A DNA stretch of 64,000 bases from Liriodendron chinense (GCA_003013855.2 PVNU02000868.1:1240001-1304000), one strand, 5' to 3'. Numbered from the stretch's first letter, positions 11,971 through 24,822 are shown. Translations and numbers: made by a program. Notes: generated from the sequence alone by a model not told the origin.

Positions 11971-12959
11971 AAGATGAGATTGACTCCTTATACAAGAATG
12001 AGACTTGGGAGCTTGTGGAGCTTCCAGTGGGCCGAAAAGCGATAAGGTGTAAGTGGATTTTTCGAAAGAAACAGGATAGATACAAGGCAAGGTTGGTAGC
12101 GAAACGTTATGCTCAGCGTGAAGGCGTAGACTTCAGTAAGATTTTTGCACCGGTTCTGAAGCAAGTATTTATCAGGTTCGTGTTGGCGCTGGTTGCCCAA
12201 TACGACCTCGAGCTGGAACAGATGGATGTGAAGACTACTTTCTTGCATGGGGAATTGGAAGAGCAGACATACATGGTGCAACCAGAAGATTATACAGTGC
12301 AATGGGCCGAGAACAAGGTTTGCAGGTTGAGGAGATCGTTGTATGGTCTCAAACAGTCACCTAGGCAGTGGTACAAGAAATTTGATTCCTTCATGATGAG
12401 TCAGGGCTTTGCCAAGAGCGAGTACGATCATTATATCTATTATAAGACACTGAATGATAATAAGTTTTTCTTACTGGTGTTATACGTCGATGACATGCTT
12501 ATTGTCAGTCATAGCATGTCTGACATCGATGTGTTGAAGACTCAGCTTTCAGGGACATTCGAGATGAAGGACCTGGGGGCTGCAAAGAGGGTTCTTGGCA
12601 TAGATATTCATAGAGACAGGAAGAGGAGCAAGTTGTGGTTATCTCAGGAAGAATAGCTTGAGAAGGTATTGAAAAAGTACGAGATGGACAAGTCTAAATC
12701 GATTAGCGTTCCTCACGCAGCTCACTTCAAGCTTTCTTCTGAACACTGTCCAAAAACAGATGAAGAAAAGCATGTTATGTCTCATGTGCCCTATTCAAGT
12801 GTTGTGGGCAATTTAATGTATGTCACGGTCTGTACAAGACCAGATATTTCACAGGCTATGGGTGTTGTAAGCCGATTCATGTCTAACCCGAGCAAACAAC
12901 ATTGGGAAGCTGTGAAATGGCTACTTCGATACATTCGAGGTACGCAGGACTATGTCTGA
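11880..12959 (+). pseudogene. rt: Copia reverse transcriptase region
   Basis: This is in frame with the integrase. It opens with the copia landmark W(K)TTMQDEIDSL...NETWELV and includes KARLVAKRYAQREGVDF and LYGLKQSPRQWYKKFD. The catalytic Y-V-D-D starts at residue 486 of the 11028 frame, with the Asp pair at 12489-12494. A TAG at 12654-12656 follows SQEE and probably replaces CAG, because the frame continues with LEKVLKKYEMD. The next stop is a TGA at 12957-12959. The enzyme would copy genomic RNA to cDNA. Confidence 0.93.
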
Positions 12960-13448
12960 ACGTTTGAGAAGTCAAAGGACAAGTTGGTTGGTTATGTCGA
13001 TTCTGACTACGCAGGTAGTGTGGACAATAGGAGATCGACTTCAGGGTACTCGTTTGTATTAGCGGGTGGAGCGATTAGTTGGATGTCTAAGCTTCAGTCG
13101 GTGGTGGCTCTTTCCACTATTGAAGCTGAGTATATGGCAGTGACAAAAGTTTTCAAGGAAGCTGTTTGGTTGAAAGGGATGATAAATCAGTTAAGGCTTC
13201 AGTAGGAAGCCGTGCCGGTTAATTGTGATAGCTCAAGTGCTATAAATTTGGCTAAAAATTCTATTTATCACTCACGTACTAAACACATTGATGTGCGTCA
13301 CCATTTTATTCGACAGGTGCTTGAGGAAGGAGATGTGACTCTGGACAAGATTCATACCAGCGTGAATCCGACGGATATGCTGACCAAGGTGGTCCCTACA
13401 GAGAAGTTCAAGTTCTGCGTAACTTCTCTGGGATTGGCGAAGGTTTAA
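12960..13448 (+). pseudogene. rh: Copia RNase H region and C-terminus
   Basis: This is in the same frame as the RT. It has GYVDSDYAG (first catalytic Asp), [11 protein letters not shown] (Glu), NCDSSSAINLAKN and TKHIDVRHHFIR, the conserved copia RNase H blocks. A TAG at 13203-13205 interrupts it, probably a former CAG. The reading ends at TAA 13446-13448, about 100 bp before the 3' LTR. RNase H would remove RNA from the RNA:DNA hybrid during reverse transcription. Confidence 0.92.
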
Positions 13449-13550
13449 CGAAGACGCAGTGATGCATGAGAAGCGGCGACTATGATTGATGATGAGCTAT
13501 TTTGAAGAGTTTTGAAAAGATGTTTGATATGTTGGTGCCTTGGTGGAGTT

Positions 13551-14209
13551 TGTTGTGAAGGCCCTAAAATATGCAAAATCAGTGTCCACCGACCGATCGG
13601 CCAGTGGACAGATTAATGCAGTTTGGAACACAAACTCTCTGGATGTTTTTTTTTTTTTAAGTTTTGAGACCGGTCGTCAGACCGGTCATGGAGGGCTCAG
13701 ACCGGTCGCAGGTACCTCAGACCGGTATGGAGACAAGTCTAAGTTGAGGTAGCAATTGGCGCAACTCTCTGGACTGGTCACGACCGGTCTTGCGACCGAT
13801 CGTGTGACCGGTCTGCGGTCTGCGAAGATTGTAGTGTTGCGCGGTTTTCGCGCTACTTGTTTCTATTTTCGGGTTTCCTCTTATATATATGTTTCCTAAT
13901 CGTGCTAGATCTCATACTAAGCAATACTTAGCTGTTCTAAACGGGATTAGGGTTATTGGGAGAGAGGGATTGAGAGGTTGTGTGCCTTGTTCATCTTTGG
14001 GATCTATTCAGGTGGTTCTAGCTCTGTAATCATCTGAATTCATAGTAGAAGTTGTCACTTTGTGCCGTGGTCTTTTCTCGCAAGGGTTTTCGTTTTTTCT
14101 CGCAAGGGTTTTCCACGTAAAATTCGTTTGCTTTTGTATTGATTGCTTGTGTGGCTTTGTAGTGGTTGTTTGATCATCTTCGGTGCTTCCGCTGACCGAT
14201 TTTCCAACA
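13551..14209 (+). repeat. Copia 3' LTR
   Basis: This 659 bp LTR is preceded by TTGGTGGAGTT, a degenerate form of the usual copia polypurine tract. It aligns with the 5' LTR over its whole length. Differences include base changes, a longer T run near 13646 and a small duplication of TTTTCTCGCAAGGGTTTTC near 14080-14115. Confidence 0.95.
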
Positions 14210-14430
14210 AATCCCGCCAAGATGAGGGAAAACCAAATATCAGCCTAGTCCTATACTTAGGTGGCTCCAAAGGGTTTAAATGGTGGGCTGCACCATCCCC
14301 ACTGTTCCTTGTGTTTTGACTCAATTGGGTTTTGGACTATCATCATTTTTGGTTTGAAGCCCTGTGATGCAAATGATGGCGGATTGGATGGATGTCATGC
14401 AAACATTATCATGGTGGGCCCCATGTGTAC

Positions 14431-14800
14431 ATTAAACCGACTAATTTAGAGAAACCACCTTCTCTAAGTGCTTGTCCCCAAAATATCATTGGTTGAGCAA
14501 TCCCATCCTTCCATTTGTGGGCACTTATTTGATGAAATAGGACCATTTCATATCTATCATTCTTAGCTGTCCACCAATCTGATAATCAAATAATCAAATT
14601 AGAGTAATTTTTGGTACATGACAAATCTGTAGTAGGACCAGTAATTTGTAGTTGTATGCCACATTCTACATGCATGCAATTCATCCATTGCACCCTATCA
14701 CTGTCAACTTTTTTTTTCCCTCACGATTTATTGCCATTTTCTCAGTTGTCATGATCTCCATGGACTAATGAGATGAGAGAACAGTGCAACCAAAACTCTA
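14431..14800. other. Non-coding collinear block
   Basis: This matches 23060-23435 of copy B apart from small indels. No gene or element end is recognisable. Confidence 0.55.
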
Positions 14801-15165
14801 TGAGGCCCACTGTGATTTGTTTGGCCCAAAAAATCAGGCAGATTCAAAATTCAAGTGGGCCATACCACAGCAACACAAGTTGGGATGTTGACTCCGACAA
14901 TTGAAACCCTCTTATGGCCCACCAAAGTTTTGGATTGGATGCTGATACGTGTGTTCCATAATCCATTCATCCTGGTGGGACTTATGAACAGATCGTGTTG
15001 CATATAAATTTTCATGGTGGACCCTACAAAATGTTTCAAATAGAGGAGGGTATTCCCATCCCACTCTTTCTTGTGAGGTGGCCCACTTGAGTTTTGGTTC
15101 TGATTCACATCTTAAAATGAGCCTGCACAACATGAATGGAGTAAATATCATCCAAACATTACAAC
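14801..15165. repeat. Inverted-repeat MITE, copy A
   Basis: This has GAGGCCCACTGTGATTTG on the left and ATCATCCAAACATTACAAC on the right, with internal AAGTGGGCCATACCACAG. The copy B equivalent is 23437-23800. Confidence 0.6.
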
Positions 15166-15629
15166 TACTTGCTAATTTTTTTTAAGCTGATGGACGGTGC
15201 TGATTGCCTGGACTGCCCACAGAAATGGGTTGATGTTGACTCACCTGAGTCTGAGTTGACTCGGCCAAGTGATTGACATTCAATGGGCAAAAATTGGGGC
15301 TAGCATAATTAAGTGTGCACACACATGCACACGTGTGCGCATTATGGTGTAATATATCCATGATGGGACAAGCTAGATGAACGGTCTGGATCTCATTTAT
15401 ATGTCCCACATGCATTTCCTTAAAAAAAAAAAGAAAAACAAAAAAAAAAAACTCTGTAGGCTCGACTCAGTGCAACACTTTGCTGAGTGAAAGACGTGCG
15501 CACTTTCAGCGAATGCTTTGGACCGCTGGCTGCCGTCGGAGATGGGGCACACATGAGTACGTACTTGAACATACAAAGACCTTGTAACTTTCAAATGGGA
15601 GTAGATTAGGCAGTGGGCCGGTGTTTACT
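15166..15629. other. Non-coding collinear block with poly-A run
   Basis: This contains an A-rich run near 15421-15450 and ACACACATGCACACGTGTGC at 15317. It matches 23800-24190 of copy B. No gene is seen. Confidence 0.5.
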
Positions 15630-16060
15630 TGACCGTGGGACTCACCCTGATATATGTATTGTATATCCACACCGTCCATTACTTTCTCCAGCTCGTATCA
15701 GGGTGTAATTGCAAAAATTGAACTGATCCAAATCTCAATTGGAACACACCACAGAAAATAATGGTGATTGACCATTGGAGACTTTTTTATGGGCCACAAA
15801 AGTTTTGGATTAAGCCAATATTTGTGTTTTACCTTTGTCCAGTTCTGTGCGACCTTATCAACAGATTGGATGGTAAAGAAACATTGCGGGGGCCAATAAA
15901 TTTTTTAGTGATGGGTGTTCAATGATTATTGTTTCCTTTGGTGTGGTCCACTTGAGATTTGGATCTGCTTAATTTTTTGCATCATGCTATAAAATGAGTT
16001 CGAAAAACTTATGGACGGTGTGAATATATCAAGGTGGGCCTTCCGGTAGGGAATCACTCA
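15630..16060. repeat. Inverted-repeat MITE, copy A
   Basis: The left arm GGGACTCACCCTGATATATG and the right arm ATATATCAAGGTGGGCC are inverted around a core with AAAGTTTTGGATTAAGCC. The copy B equivalent is 24190-24665. Confidence 0.7.
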
Positions 16061-16428
16061 CCATGATGCTACCCTTTCAAAAATGTATGAGTGGGCTCCA
16101 TATCTGACTGTTGTCCAATCAAATGGATGGTCCCAAAAGTCTGATTAGAGTCCAACAAATGGATACGACCAATTATCAATGTGGGGTCCACCTGATGAAT
16201 TGTCTGGGTCTCTTCTATGTCGGCCTACATTTTTATTTTTTGATTTTTGACCAAGAAGGATCCGGTGTCCCTGTAGACACGACATGAAGACCAGAATCCT
16301 CACCAACACGGCAACACTGATTGTGGGAATGAATGCCGCATTACCCGAGTCTGTGGGCCCCACTAATGTGACGGTCACCATCCACTCGGCCCATCAGTCG
16401 AGACAAATTACTCCAGCCAGATGCATGA

Positions 16429-16672
16429 GTGTTACCCCTGCCGTGTGGTTCACATGCATGTTATTTTTTATATCCACTCCGATCCATCCGTTTCTCCAGC
16501 CCATTTGAGGATGGTTTTATAAAAATTATGCAGATCCAAAACTTTTGTGCCCACAATTTTTTTTTTTTTTAAATTGTCATTCATCACTATTTCTAGTGGT
16601 ATGGTTGGGCTGAGCTTTGGATCTTATTGGGGTTTGGGTTTAGGTACTAAAATGATATGGAAAAACAGATGG

Positions 16673-16735
<63 letters not shown>

Positions 16736-16801
16736 CATCAAGATGGGCCCACACGGCTAGGTACACCAGCTAAGTGTTCACCGGGTGACACCTAATCCCT
16801 C
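16429..16801. mobile_element. Mutator-like MITE private to copy A
   Basis: This 373 bp insertion is flanked by GATGCATGA (16420-16428) and GTTGCATGA (16802-16810), a 9 bp duplication with one difference. Copy B has a single GATGCATGA at 25069-25077, the empty site. The 9 bp duplication and a right end of CCTAATCCCTC suggest the Mutator superfamily. A (TA)n run lies inside. Confidence 0.75.
16679..16735. repeat. (TA)n microsatellite
   Basis: A TA run of about 57 bp lies within the copy A-specific insertion. Confidence 0.95.
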
Positions 16802-16839
16802 GTTGCATGAAACGTAGCATGCATATCCAAAAGTCAGGT

Positions 16840-17240
16840 AGGTTTATGTATTTTATCCACTCCGTCCATCCATCTTAACAGAAAATTTTAAGTTGGTGCC
16901 AAAAAATGAAGCATATCAAAATCTGAAGTAGACCACACCACAAGAAATGTGTGAACTGAATGTTTACCATTGAAAAATTCTCAGATGACACAGAAGTTTT
17001 AGATGAAGCTGATATTTGTGTTTTCCCTTCATCCATATCCATGTGATCTTATGAACAGGTTGGATGACAAATAAACATTACTTTAGGGCCTGGGAAGGTT
17101 TCAACCATGGAAATCATTATTCCCACTGTTTCCCGTGGCATGGTCCACTTGAGATTTGGATACGCTTAAATTTTGGGCTCAACCACTAAAATGAGCTGGA
17201 AAAACATATGAACGGAATAGATAAAGCACATACATTCTAG
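16840..17240. repeat. Inverted-repeat MITE
   Basis: TTTATGTATTTTATCCACTC and CCGTCCATCCATC on the left pair with AACGGAATAGATAAAGCACA on the right. The core holds AGACCACACCACAAG and CATGGTCCACTTGAG. Confidence 0.65.
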
Positions 17241-18030
17241 GTGCGTCCAACTGAGTTTACTCCGCATGATAAGAGCGTGCGGAGTTACTACTCCAACTCC
17301 ACATGCAATCCGATTCCATATGAAACGGATGTGTGCGTGCAATTATAAAGTTTGGATTTTGAGCTAACCACAATCCACGGAAAAGCCCATATGCCCACGG
17401 GCCCGACTACCAATATAAGAGCTCAAGATAGCTAATCATAAAGGCTAATAGCACACTATGCCCAAACGAAGTCCTTAATCTTATATAAGCTCTTTTGGTC
17501 AAGAGATGGAAAACTCAAATACCATAAAATACCGACTAGTGAGAGGACGGCTAAAGGACAAGGTGCACCAAACAACCCAACTTCTTACCGAGCAGGTTTC
17601 GCCAAGCAAGATGCCGAGTAGGTTAGACCGAGCAGAAGCTGAGTAGGTTCTACTGAACGGATGCCGAGTCTGGTGACGAGTGTTGTCAATCGCTCACTTC
17701 TAAACTGAGTGCTCTTTTCCGAGCGCTGACCTCAGTGCTGAATTCTCCTTGCCGAATGTTAGCCTTAGTTTTGAGTGTTCGCCTCAAAGCAAGCATTCTC
17801 CGCACTACTGTTATTTTCGTACAGGAACGATAGCCGACAATCGATAAATTCGGGTGTGATAAGGATTATTCCAAATAATTCTCCGGATCTTGATGTGATA
17901 AAGATTATCTTGAGAAATTCGGAGATTACACTTGCAAGACGAGATCTTCGGATCTGCCTATAGCTCTCCAATGATCCTACAAATAGAGATATCCCTCTAC
18001 TATTTAAGGTACACATAAAAGTCATGATGA
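17241..18030. mobile_element. Possible gypsy LTR relic
   Basis: The style is unlike the flanking MITEs: repeated GCCGAGTAGGTT and CGAGCAG motifs, GATAAGGATTATTCC and GATAAAGATTATC, then CCTACAAATAGAGATATCCC, which resembles the TATAAATAG region of plant Ty3/gypsy LTRs. No partner LTR, clear ends or duplication are visible. Confidence 0.3.
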
Positions 18031-20129
18031 CTTAGGCATCAGATGGCTAACGTCTGACCCCTCGGCCACCCTTCTTTGTTTTTTTTATCATATTCCATAG
18101 GATTTTACAGACTTCCAGCCTATCCAGTCCAGACATCTAGAGGAGATTATCATCTACGGTGGAGATCAAACTTCTTCATTAGTTGATTAGTTTAAGAAGT
18201 CAATACTTCTAAGCGTCCATCTGATGTCCAATCCCCTGATCAGGATCGTCCAGTTTCTCAGATTTTGCCTGTTCTTTATCATCTAGTACAGGACCTATGA
18301 TTTGAATGGTTCACATCCATGTATAAGACGTGTACGCTAGCTGAGTTGCCACACTTTAAATCCATCCCGTCCGTCAGTTACGCTGAGTCTTTTGACCATG
18401 GAATCCAAAAATTACTATAATGTCAAAGCTCACGTAGGCTATATCATATGACGCAGTTGGAATGGAACGCCCACCGTTGGTTTGTGTAGGGTACACCGTA
18501 GTGCTTCTATGCCATCAAATCCATTCATCCGATGTGGCTCTGAACGAAAGAAATAACCAAAAATTACAGTATTGCAAGATTCAATTGAGTTTACAAGTGG
18601 TATTACGCATAATTTTATGGGGTGGCCCACCAGAGTGTTGAATCAGCCTAATAGTTGGGACCATGATCAAACACGTGGTGCTGTACCTGATGGACAGTGT
18701 GGATCTCATCCAAGTTAATTCGTTTCCGCACGTTGGAGAAAGTAATCCCGGGTACGTACCTAGGCAATGTACGCAATCGTTTTTCCATGTTCATGATCCA
18801 TAGACCATGACTTCATTCAGCTTGGACTTTGTAAAAGGGCCGCCTTAGCTACATTGAATAGGCGACTCCCCTGGTGACTTTCGCTAAATAAGAGCCACGT
18901 GGATGAAACATTAATGAAATCTACATCGTCCATCAGGTAATATGCCTCCTATTCACCGTTCAAACTAAAACTCCGGATGATCAAAACCTTACATTGGACA
19001 CACTGTAGGAAACAGTTTAGTGGAAATCCCACCGTTAGTATTGTGTAGGTCCCACTGTGGTTTCTATACGCCATCCAATCCATTCATCTGACGTGCCACA
19101 TCAGGATAAAAGAATCAGATAAAAATTACACTGTTCGGAAACTCAGATCGACCATCCCAAGTAAATGAAAAGTTCTCAGGTATAACTCAATATTCTTCCC
19201 TACAAAATGACCCAAATGAAGATTAATTAAATATGAATTTTGGCGTCAAGTCCAAAGAAGAGTTGATCTACCTGATGAACGGTTTGGATTTTTTGAAAAT
19301 CAAATCGTTTACTCCAGGTGCTGAGTTGTGACCTCAGCATGTTCCTACTGGACGCACGCAAGCGTTTTTATGCAGAAAATGTCTTGCATAGGAAAATGTG
19401 CCAATTGAATAGTGTCGGCTAATAACCGTTTCAAAGATGGCCAAAATTTCAACTGAAGATTTTTCGTTTTTCCCAATTTGCCCTTTTGATTATTGAAGCA
19501 TTTTAGCCCTTCCGAATTTTAGAGGCTGCCCCATGTGCAGTCAAAATGTCAAATGCCTCCATCCAAATACCTAAAAACGGATAAGGGTTGAATCAAGGAA
19601 TAGTTGGCCACTATTTTGATAAATGTCGTGACTCATCATCCTCCTCAGACGTGGCACTTATATACAGCCATCCTGACCATTGATATTATGTGGAAAATTC
19701 TAGATGGAGCATGTGTCTAAAGTCGAGTTGATAAGCAATACCAGCCATCCAATTGATGGCTACCAGATGGATGGTTAAAATTAAAAGGGTGACTGGTCCA
19801 AATTTCAAGTGCAATATCAGACTATTAATATCCATCATTCAGTGTAGATTCTGGCTTATGATGTATCTATGATTAGTACGGTGATTTGGTCAGTTTGGAT
19901 TGTCTTAAAACTATTAGTATAGAAATTTCCCGACCAACCTTTTACTTTAGTGCAGCCCACTTGAGTCTTAGTTTCCGTTCATTTTTTTTTTTTTTTTTTT
20001 GTAATACCTAAAATGAGCTCACAAAACGAATGGACTGGACTGCGTAGATTTCTCACAAACATCATAGTGGCCCTACCTACATACCGAGCGTAGCGGATAC
20101 CTACTTTTCCCAGACAATCCATCCACTTG

Positions 20130-20335
20130 TGAGCATTTTCCATGGCAAATAAACATCATGACGGTCCCAGGAAGGTTTCAATGGTGGTCATAATTATCTC
20201 CACTGTTTACTGTGATGGTCCTCTAGAGTTTTGGATCTGTCTGATTTTTTTTATATTCCTACCTGAAATGAGCTGGGAAAACGGATGGACCGACTGGATA
20301 AAACAGATGCATTAGGTGGGCCTCACAGAGTGAGG
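20130..20335. repeat. Half inverted-repeat MITE, copy B
   Basis: CATGGCAAATAAACATCATG through AACGGATGGACCGACTGG to GGTGGGCCTCACAGAG is the right half of the family consensus. It is equivalent to 5745-5955 in copy A. Confidence 0.6.
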
Positions 20336-22629
20336 TAACCAGTTACCGTCCAAAAAATTTGACAAAAATGTCAACTACTCAACGGTCAGGATTATCCAAT
20401 TGATTTTTTTTTTTTTTGGAATACATGACCAATCTACTGTGGTTCATACGATTTTGACAGTTCGGATTCCAGGTACATTGCATGTGTGTGGTAGCGACCC
20501 TGCCTGTATCTTAGCTACTCGCATGTATCAAAACCGTCGGCAAGAGGGGAGATTGTTTGGTGGAGCAGGAAGAACCATGATACAGTAAAGCCATCTCTCT
20601 AAAGGACACGTTGCTTCAGGTGATGTATCCATCGGATCAATCTATATACTGAAAAAAGGATGGATGGCTTCCGTTGTAAAGAATAAACCCATGATTCAAT
20701 CCTATCCATTACTTTTATACAGTTTATCCCACTGTTTACTTGACCGTTAATTACTTTTGTTTTCCACCATCACTAATCTCAGGTGGGCTCTATAAATCTT
20801 CACATTAGTACTTTCTAAAGAAAAGACTATGCCTCTGTATTATGATAATTTCATGCACAAAAGCACTTCCTACGCTTTTCTTTTGGTAGCGGCATTATTT
20901 GGTAAAATCTTAATTTATAAGGAATTTTGATATATAAGTCCCTTCAAACAATTGTTATCGGGTGAGTGAAAATGGGCCAGGTTGACTGGATGTGTTTTTT
21001 TTAACAGAATCCAAGACTAAGATTGTAACATACCAAAATCAACCTGACCCGCATAAGCAGTTTTGAAATGGGTCCAAATTGGGGTATATCAAAAATGACC
21101 TGACCGGACTGGGTTTTGAAATGGGTCCGAGTTGGGTTATACTATAATGGACCTGATCCATACCTAGGGTCCATGCAGACCCGATTAAATTAGTTAATCA
21201 ATATATAAGGAAGTAAATCAAGTATTTTAGAAAAATGATCACATCCATTCCCAAGCCGTATAGGCCGTGCCACAATGTGTGATCCACTCTCTCCAATCAT
21301 GTTAGGCCCATGTCCCAAAATTCAAAATTCAGCCTTATCCATAACTCATGTGAGCCACACCAAAGGAAACAATGGTGTACTTTAGGAGGGTGATGCTCCT
21401 GAAATTATTAAATATTGCTGGTGGGGTTTTCCTTTCAATCAATAATAAGAATTGTTTATTAAATAAATACACTTGAAAATGTCCATGTGCACTTGAAACT
21501 CATTTGATGTAACACAATCAGCGAATTTTTTAAATGTTAATCGTGGGAAAACTTACATATTTCTATATTCAACCCATGTGATAAATGGGTTGTGCCTGAG
21601 TCGACCTGTACTAGACCCAACCCATTAAGGCCGGCTTCTTTTTTACTTTTTTCTTTTTTGACTCATCTGAGTCATGTGTGACTTGGATGAGTCAACTCAA
21701 ACTCAGTGGTCTATAATCCGGTTCAATACCATGAGTCACCCCAACTCGGGTAACTTGGGTCAGCCACAACTCGACTCATGGCCAAACAAGTCATATCCAA
21801 GTCTTCTGGTCTTTCCATGGGACCCGGCCAAAACCCAATAACTAGAATTTTAGTGGAGTGGGTAGGGTCAAAATGTTCAACTCCAATTATGAAATTGATC
21901 AAATTTGTTAGGCTAGATATAGATACAGTCAGGATTGCATGATGAGGAGCTTCAATATCACAGGCCAGTGTCACGGCTTCAAATGTGAGGCGAGTGCACT
22001 TTTGCATTCCAAATTCAATCAAAATAGAACTAATTATTCTAGTGAAGGCTTTAAGTGGATACTTAGACACGGGCTGTCAATAGGCTTGTACGTCTTGGGC
22101 CGTGCTTGGGCTAGAGTATCAGCCATGAGGGCCAAGTTCGGACTTAAAATTTGAGCTTGTTTTTCAAGTCAGGCTTGGACTTAGCTGTCCAAAAGCCTGT
22201 CAGCCTGGTCCAGCCTATTAGTGCAAAAATACGAATTTTAAACATCGCCCTCCTCCCGAAAATAAAAATCTCCCTCTCTTTTTCGTAGGACTTTTTTTAT
22301 CTCTCTTTCCCTCCCCAAACACAAATAAGCTTTCCTAGATGATCTCTCTCTCAAGATGTTATGTGTGCATTTCAGATGTTCGGCTTACAATGAAAAATAA
22401 AAATTGTAAATAATATTTCTGCCTTTTTTACTAAGATCGCCTCTGACATGTGTACAGTGCTTTTTCATTAGTGTAAAAAAGGAAGGCTTTTGACATATAG
22501 ACTTCTTTGACTTTTCTAAATAAACTCCTACCCTATGATCAGCCATCAGTCATCGGTATGAATTGTCAGGTAACTTTTAAAATATGATGAAACTTACTCC
22601 TCTCAAGTCTCACCTAACCCCTTCTCCGA

Positions 22630-23050
22630 CTAGTTGCTGGGAGCCCATGCATACTTTGTGGGACCCACCCTGATGTTTGTACTACATCCGCTCCGTACTA
22701 TCATTTGCACCAGCCAATCCCAAGACTCAAGCGGGCCATACCACAGGCCAAAATGGAGATGGGAATGCCCAACATTGAAATCTCACTGGGCCCCACTGAT
22801 ATTTATATTCCCTCCAAACCGTTCATAAGGTAAATCCTGGCAAGATGAAGGGAAAACCAAATATCAGCCTGGTCCTAAACTTAGGTGGCTGCAAAGGGTT
22901 TAAATGGTGGGCTGCACCATCCCACTGTTCATTGTGTTTTGACCCAATTGGGTTTTGGACTATTATCATTTTTTGTTTGAAGCCCTGTGATGTAAATGAT
23001 GGCGGATTGGATGGATGTCATGCAAACATGATCATGGTGGCCCCATGTAT
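22630..23050. repeat. Inverted-repeat MITE, copy B (uninterrupted)
   Basis: GGGACCCACCCTGATGTTTG on the left and ATGATCATGGTGGCCCCATG on the right. This is the counterpart of the element split by copia in copy A, and the empty target is at 22833-22837. Confidence 0.75.
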
Positions 23051-23436
23051 ACATTAAACTGACTTAGAGAAACCACCTTCTCTAAGTCCTTGTCCCCAAA
23101 ATATGGTTGGTTGAGCAATCCCATCCTTCCATTTGTGGGCACTTATTTGATGAAATAGGACCATTTCGTATCTATCATTCTTAGCTGTCCACCAATCTGA
23201 TAATCAAATAATCAAATTAGAGTAATTTTTGGTACATGACAAATCTGTAGTACGACCAGTAATTTGTAGTTGTATGCCACGACAAGGAAGATATAAGCCA
23301 TTTCTACATGCATGCAATTCATCCATTGCACCCTATCACTGTCAACTTTTTTTTCCTCACGATTTAGTGACATTTTCTCAGTTGTCATGATATCCGTGGA
23401 CTAATGAGATGAAAGAACAGTGCAACCAAAACTCTA

Positions 23437-23800
23437 TGAGCCCACTGTGATTTGTTTGGCCCAAAAAAATCAGGCAGATTCAAAATTCAAGTGGGCCATA
23501 CCACAGCAACATCAAGTGGGGATGTTGACTCCCACCATTGAAACCCTCTTAGGGCCCACCTGTGTGTTCCATAATCCATTCATCCTGGTGGGACTTATGA
23601 ACAGATAGTGTTGCATATAAATTTTCATGGTGGACATTACAATATGTTTCAAATAAGGGTATTCCCATCCCACTCGTTCTTGTGAGGTGGCCCCTTGAGT
23701 TTTGGTTCTGCTTTACATATTAAAATGAGCTTGCATAACAGATGAATAGAGTAAATATCATCCAAACATTGCAACTAGTTGCTAATTTTTTTTTAAGCAG
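23437..23800. repeat. Inverted-repeat MITE, copy B
   Basis: Counterpart of 14801-15165, with a deletion near 23560 relative to copy A. Confidence 0.55.
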
Positions 23801-24189
23801 ATGGACGGCGCTTATTGCCTGGACTGTCCGTTAATGTTGACTCACTTGAGTCTGAGTTGACTCAGCCAAGTGAATTGACATTCAATGGGCAAAAATTGGG
23901 GGCTAGCATAATTAAGTGTGCATATACATGCACACGTGTGTGCATTATGGTGTAATATATCCATGATGGGACAAGCTAGATGAACGGTCTGGATCTCATT
24001 TATATGTCCCACCTGCATTTCCTTAAAAAAAAAAAAAAAAAAAAATCTCTGTAGGCACGACTCAGTGCAACACGGTGCTGAGTGAAAGACGTGCGCACTT
24101 TCAGCGAATGCTTTGGACCGCTGGCTGCCGTGAGATGGGGGGCACTTGAGTACGTACTTGAACATACAAAGACCTTGTAACTTTCAAAT

Positions 24190-24665
24190 GGGAGCAGATT
24201 AGGAAGTGGGCCGGTGTTTACTTGACCGTGGGACCCTGATATATGTATTGTATATCCACACTGTCCATTACTTTCTCCAGGCTTGTATCAGGGTGTAACT
24301 GCAAAAATTGAACAGATCCAATTCTCAATTGGAACAGTCCACAGAAAATAATGGTGATTGACCATCGAAGACGTTTTTGTGGGCCACAAAAGTTTTGGAT
24401 TAAGCCGATATTTGTGTTTCACCTTCATCCAGTTCTGTGCGACCTTATCAACAGATTGGATGGTAAATAAACATTGCGGTGGGCACTACAAATTTTTTAA
24501 TGATGGGTGTTCAATGATTAATGTTTCCTTTGGTGTGGTCCACTAGAGATTTGGATCTGCTTATTTTTTTTGCATCTTGCAATAAAATGAGTTGGAAAAA
24601 CTTATGGACGGTGTGGATATACAACGAATATATCAAGGTGGGCCTTCGGGCAGGGAATCACTCAC
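24190..24665. repeat. Inverted-repeat MITE, copy B
   Basis: Counterpart of 15630-16060. The arms GGACCCTGATATATG and ATATATCAAGGTGGGCC are inverted. Confidence 0.65.
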
Positions 24666-24822
24666 CACGATGCAACCCTTTGAAAAATGTATGAGTGGGC
24701 TTCAGATATGTTTTCCAATCAAATGGGTGGTACCAAAAGTCTGATTAGAGGCCAACAAATGGATACGACCAATTAGCAGTGTGGGTCCACCTGATGAATT
24801 GTGTGGGTCTCTTCTATGTGCG

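Larger units (their letters stand above)
8883..14209 (+). mobile_element. Ty1/copia LTR retrotransposon, decayed
   Basis: This 5327 bp element has LTRs starting TGTTGTGAAGG and ending CCAACA/TCAACA. It is flanked by a perfect 5 bp duplication AATCC (8878-8882 and 14210-14214). Copy B keeps the empty site AATCC at 22833-22837, so the insertion postdates the A/B split. Internal order is PBS, gag with zinc knuckle, aspartic protease, integrase, reverse transcriptase, RNase H. That is the copia order, with integrase before RT. At least five in-frame stops and several single-base frameshifts make it non-autonomous. I did not assign the lineage within copia. Confidence 0.97.
8680..14430. repeat. 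Inverted-repeat MITE split by the copia insertion
   Basis: The left half is 8680-8882 (GGGACCCACCCTGATGTTTG) and the right half is 14210-14430 (CATGGTGGGCCCCATG). Copy B has the uninterrupted element at 22630-23050. Confidence 0.75.
3588..16830. repeat. Segmental repeat copy A
   Basis: From ATCAGGATAAAAGAATCAG at 3588 onward, long collinear blocks match copy B (19103-25110) and, up to about 7970, copy C (34383-40147 plus 54077-54895). The left edge of A is sharp: the upstream sequence shared by B and C is missing. Copy A carries private insertions (copia 8883-14209; a 373 bp element at 16429-16801) and shares a hAT and a foldback element with C. The collinear sequence is non-coding and contains many inverted-repeat MITE arms. 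Confidence 0.85.
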
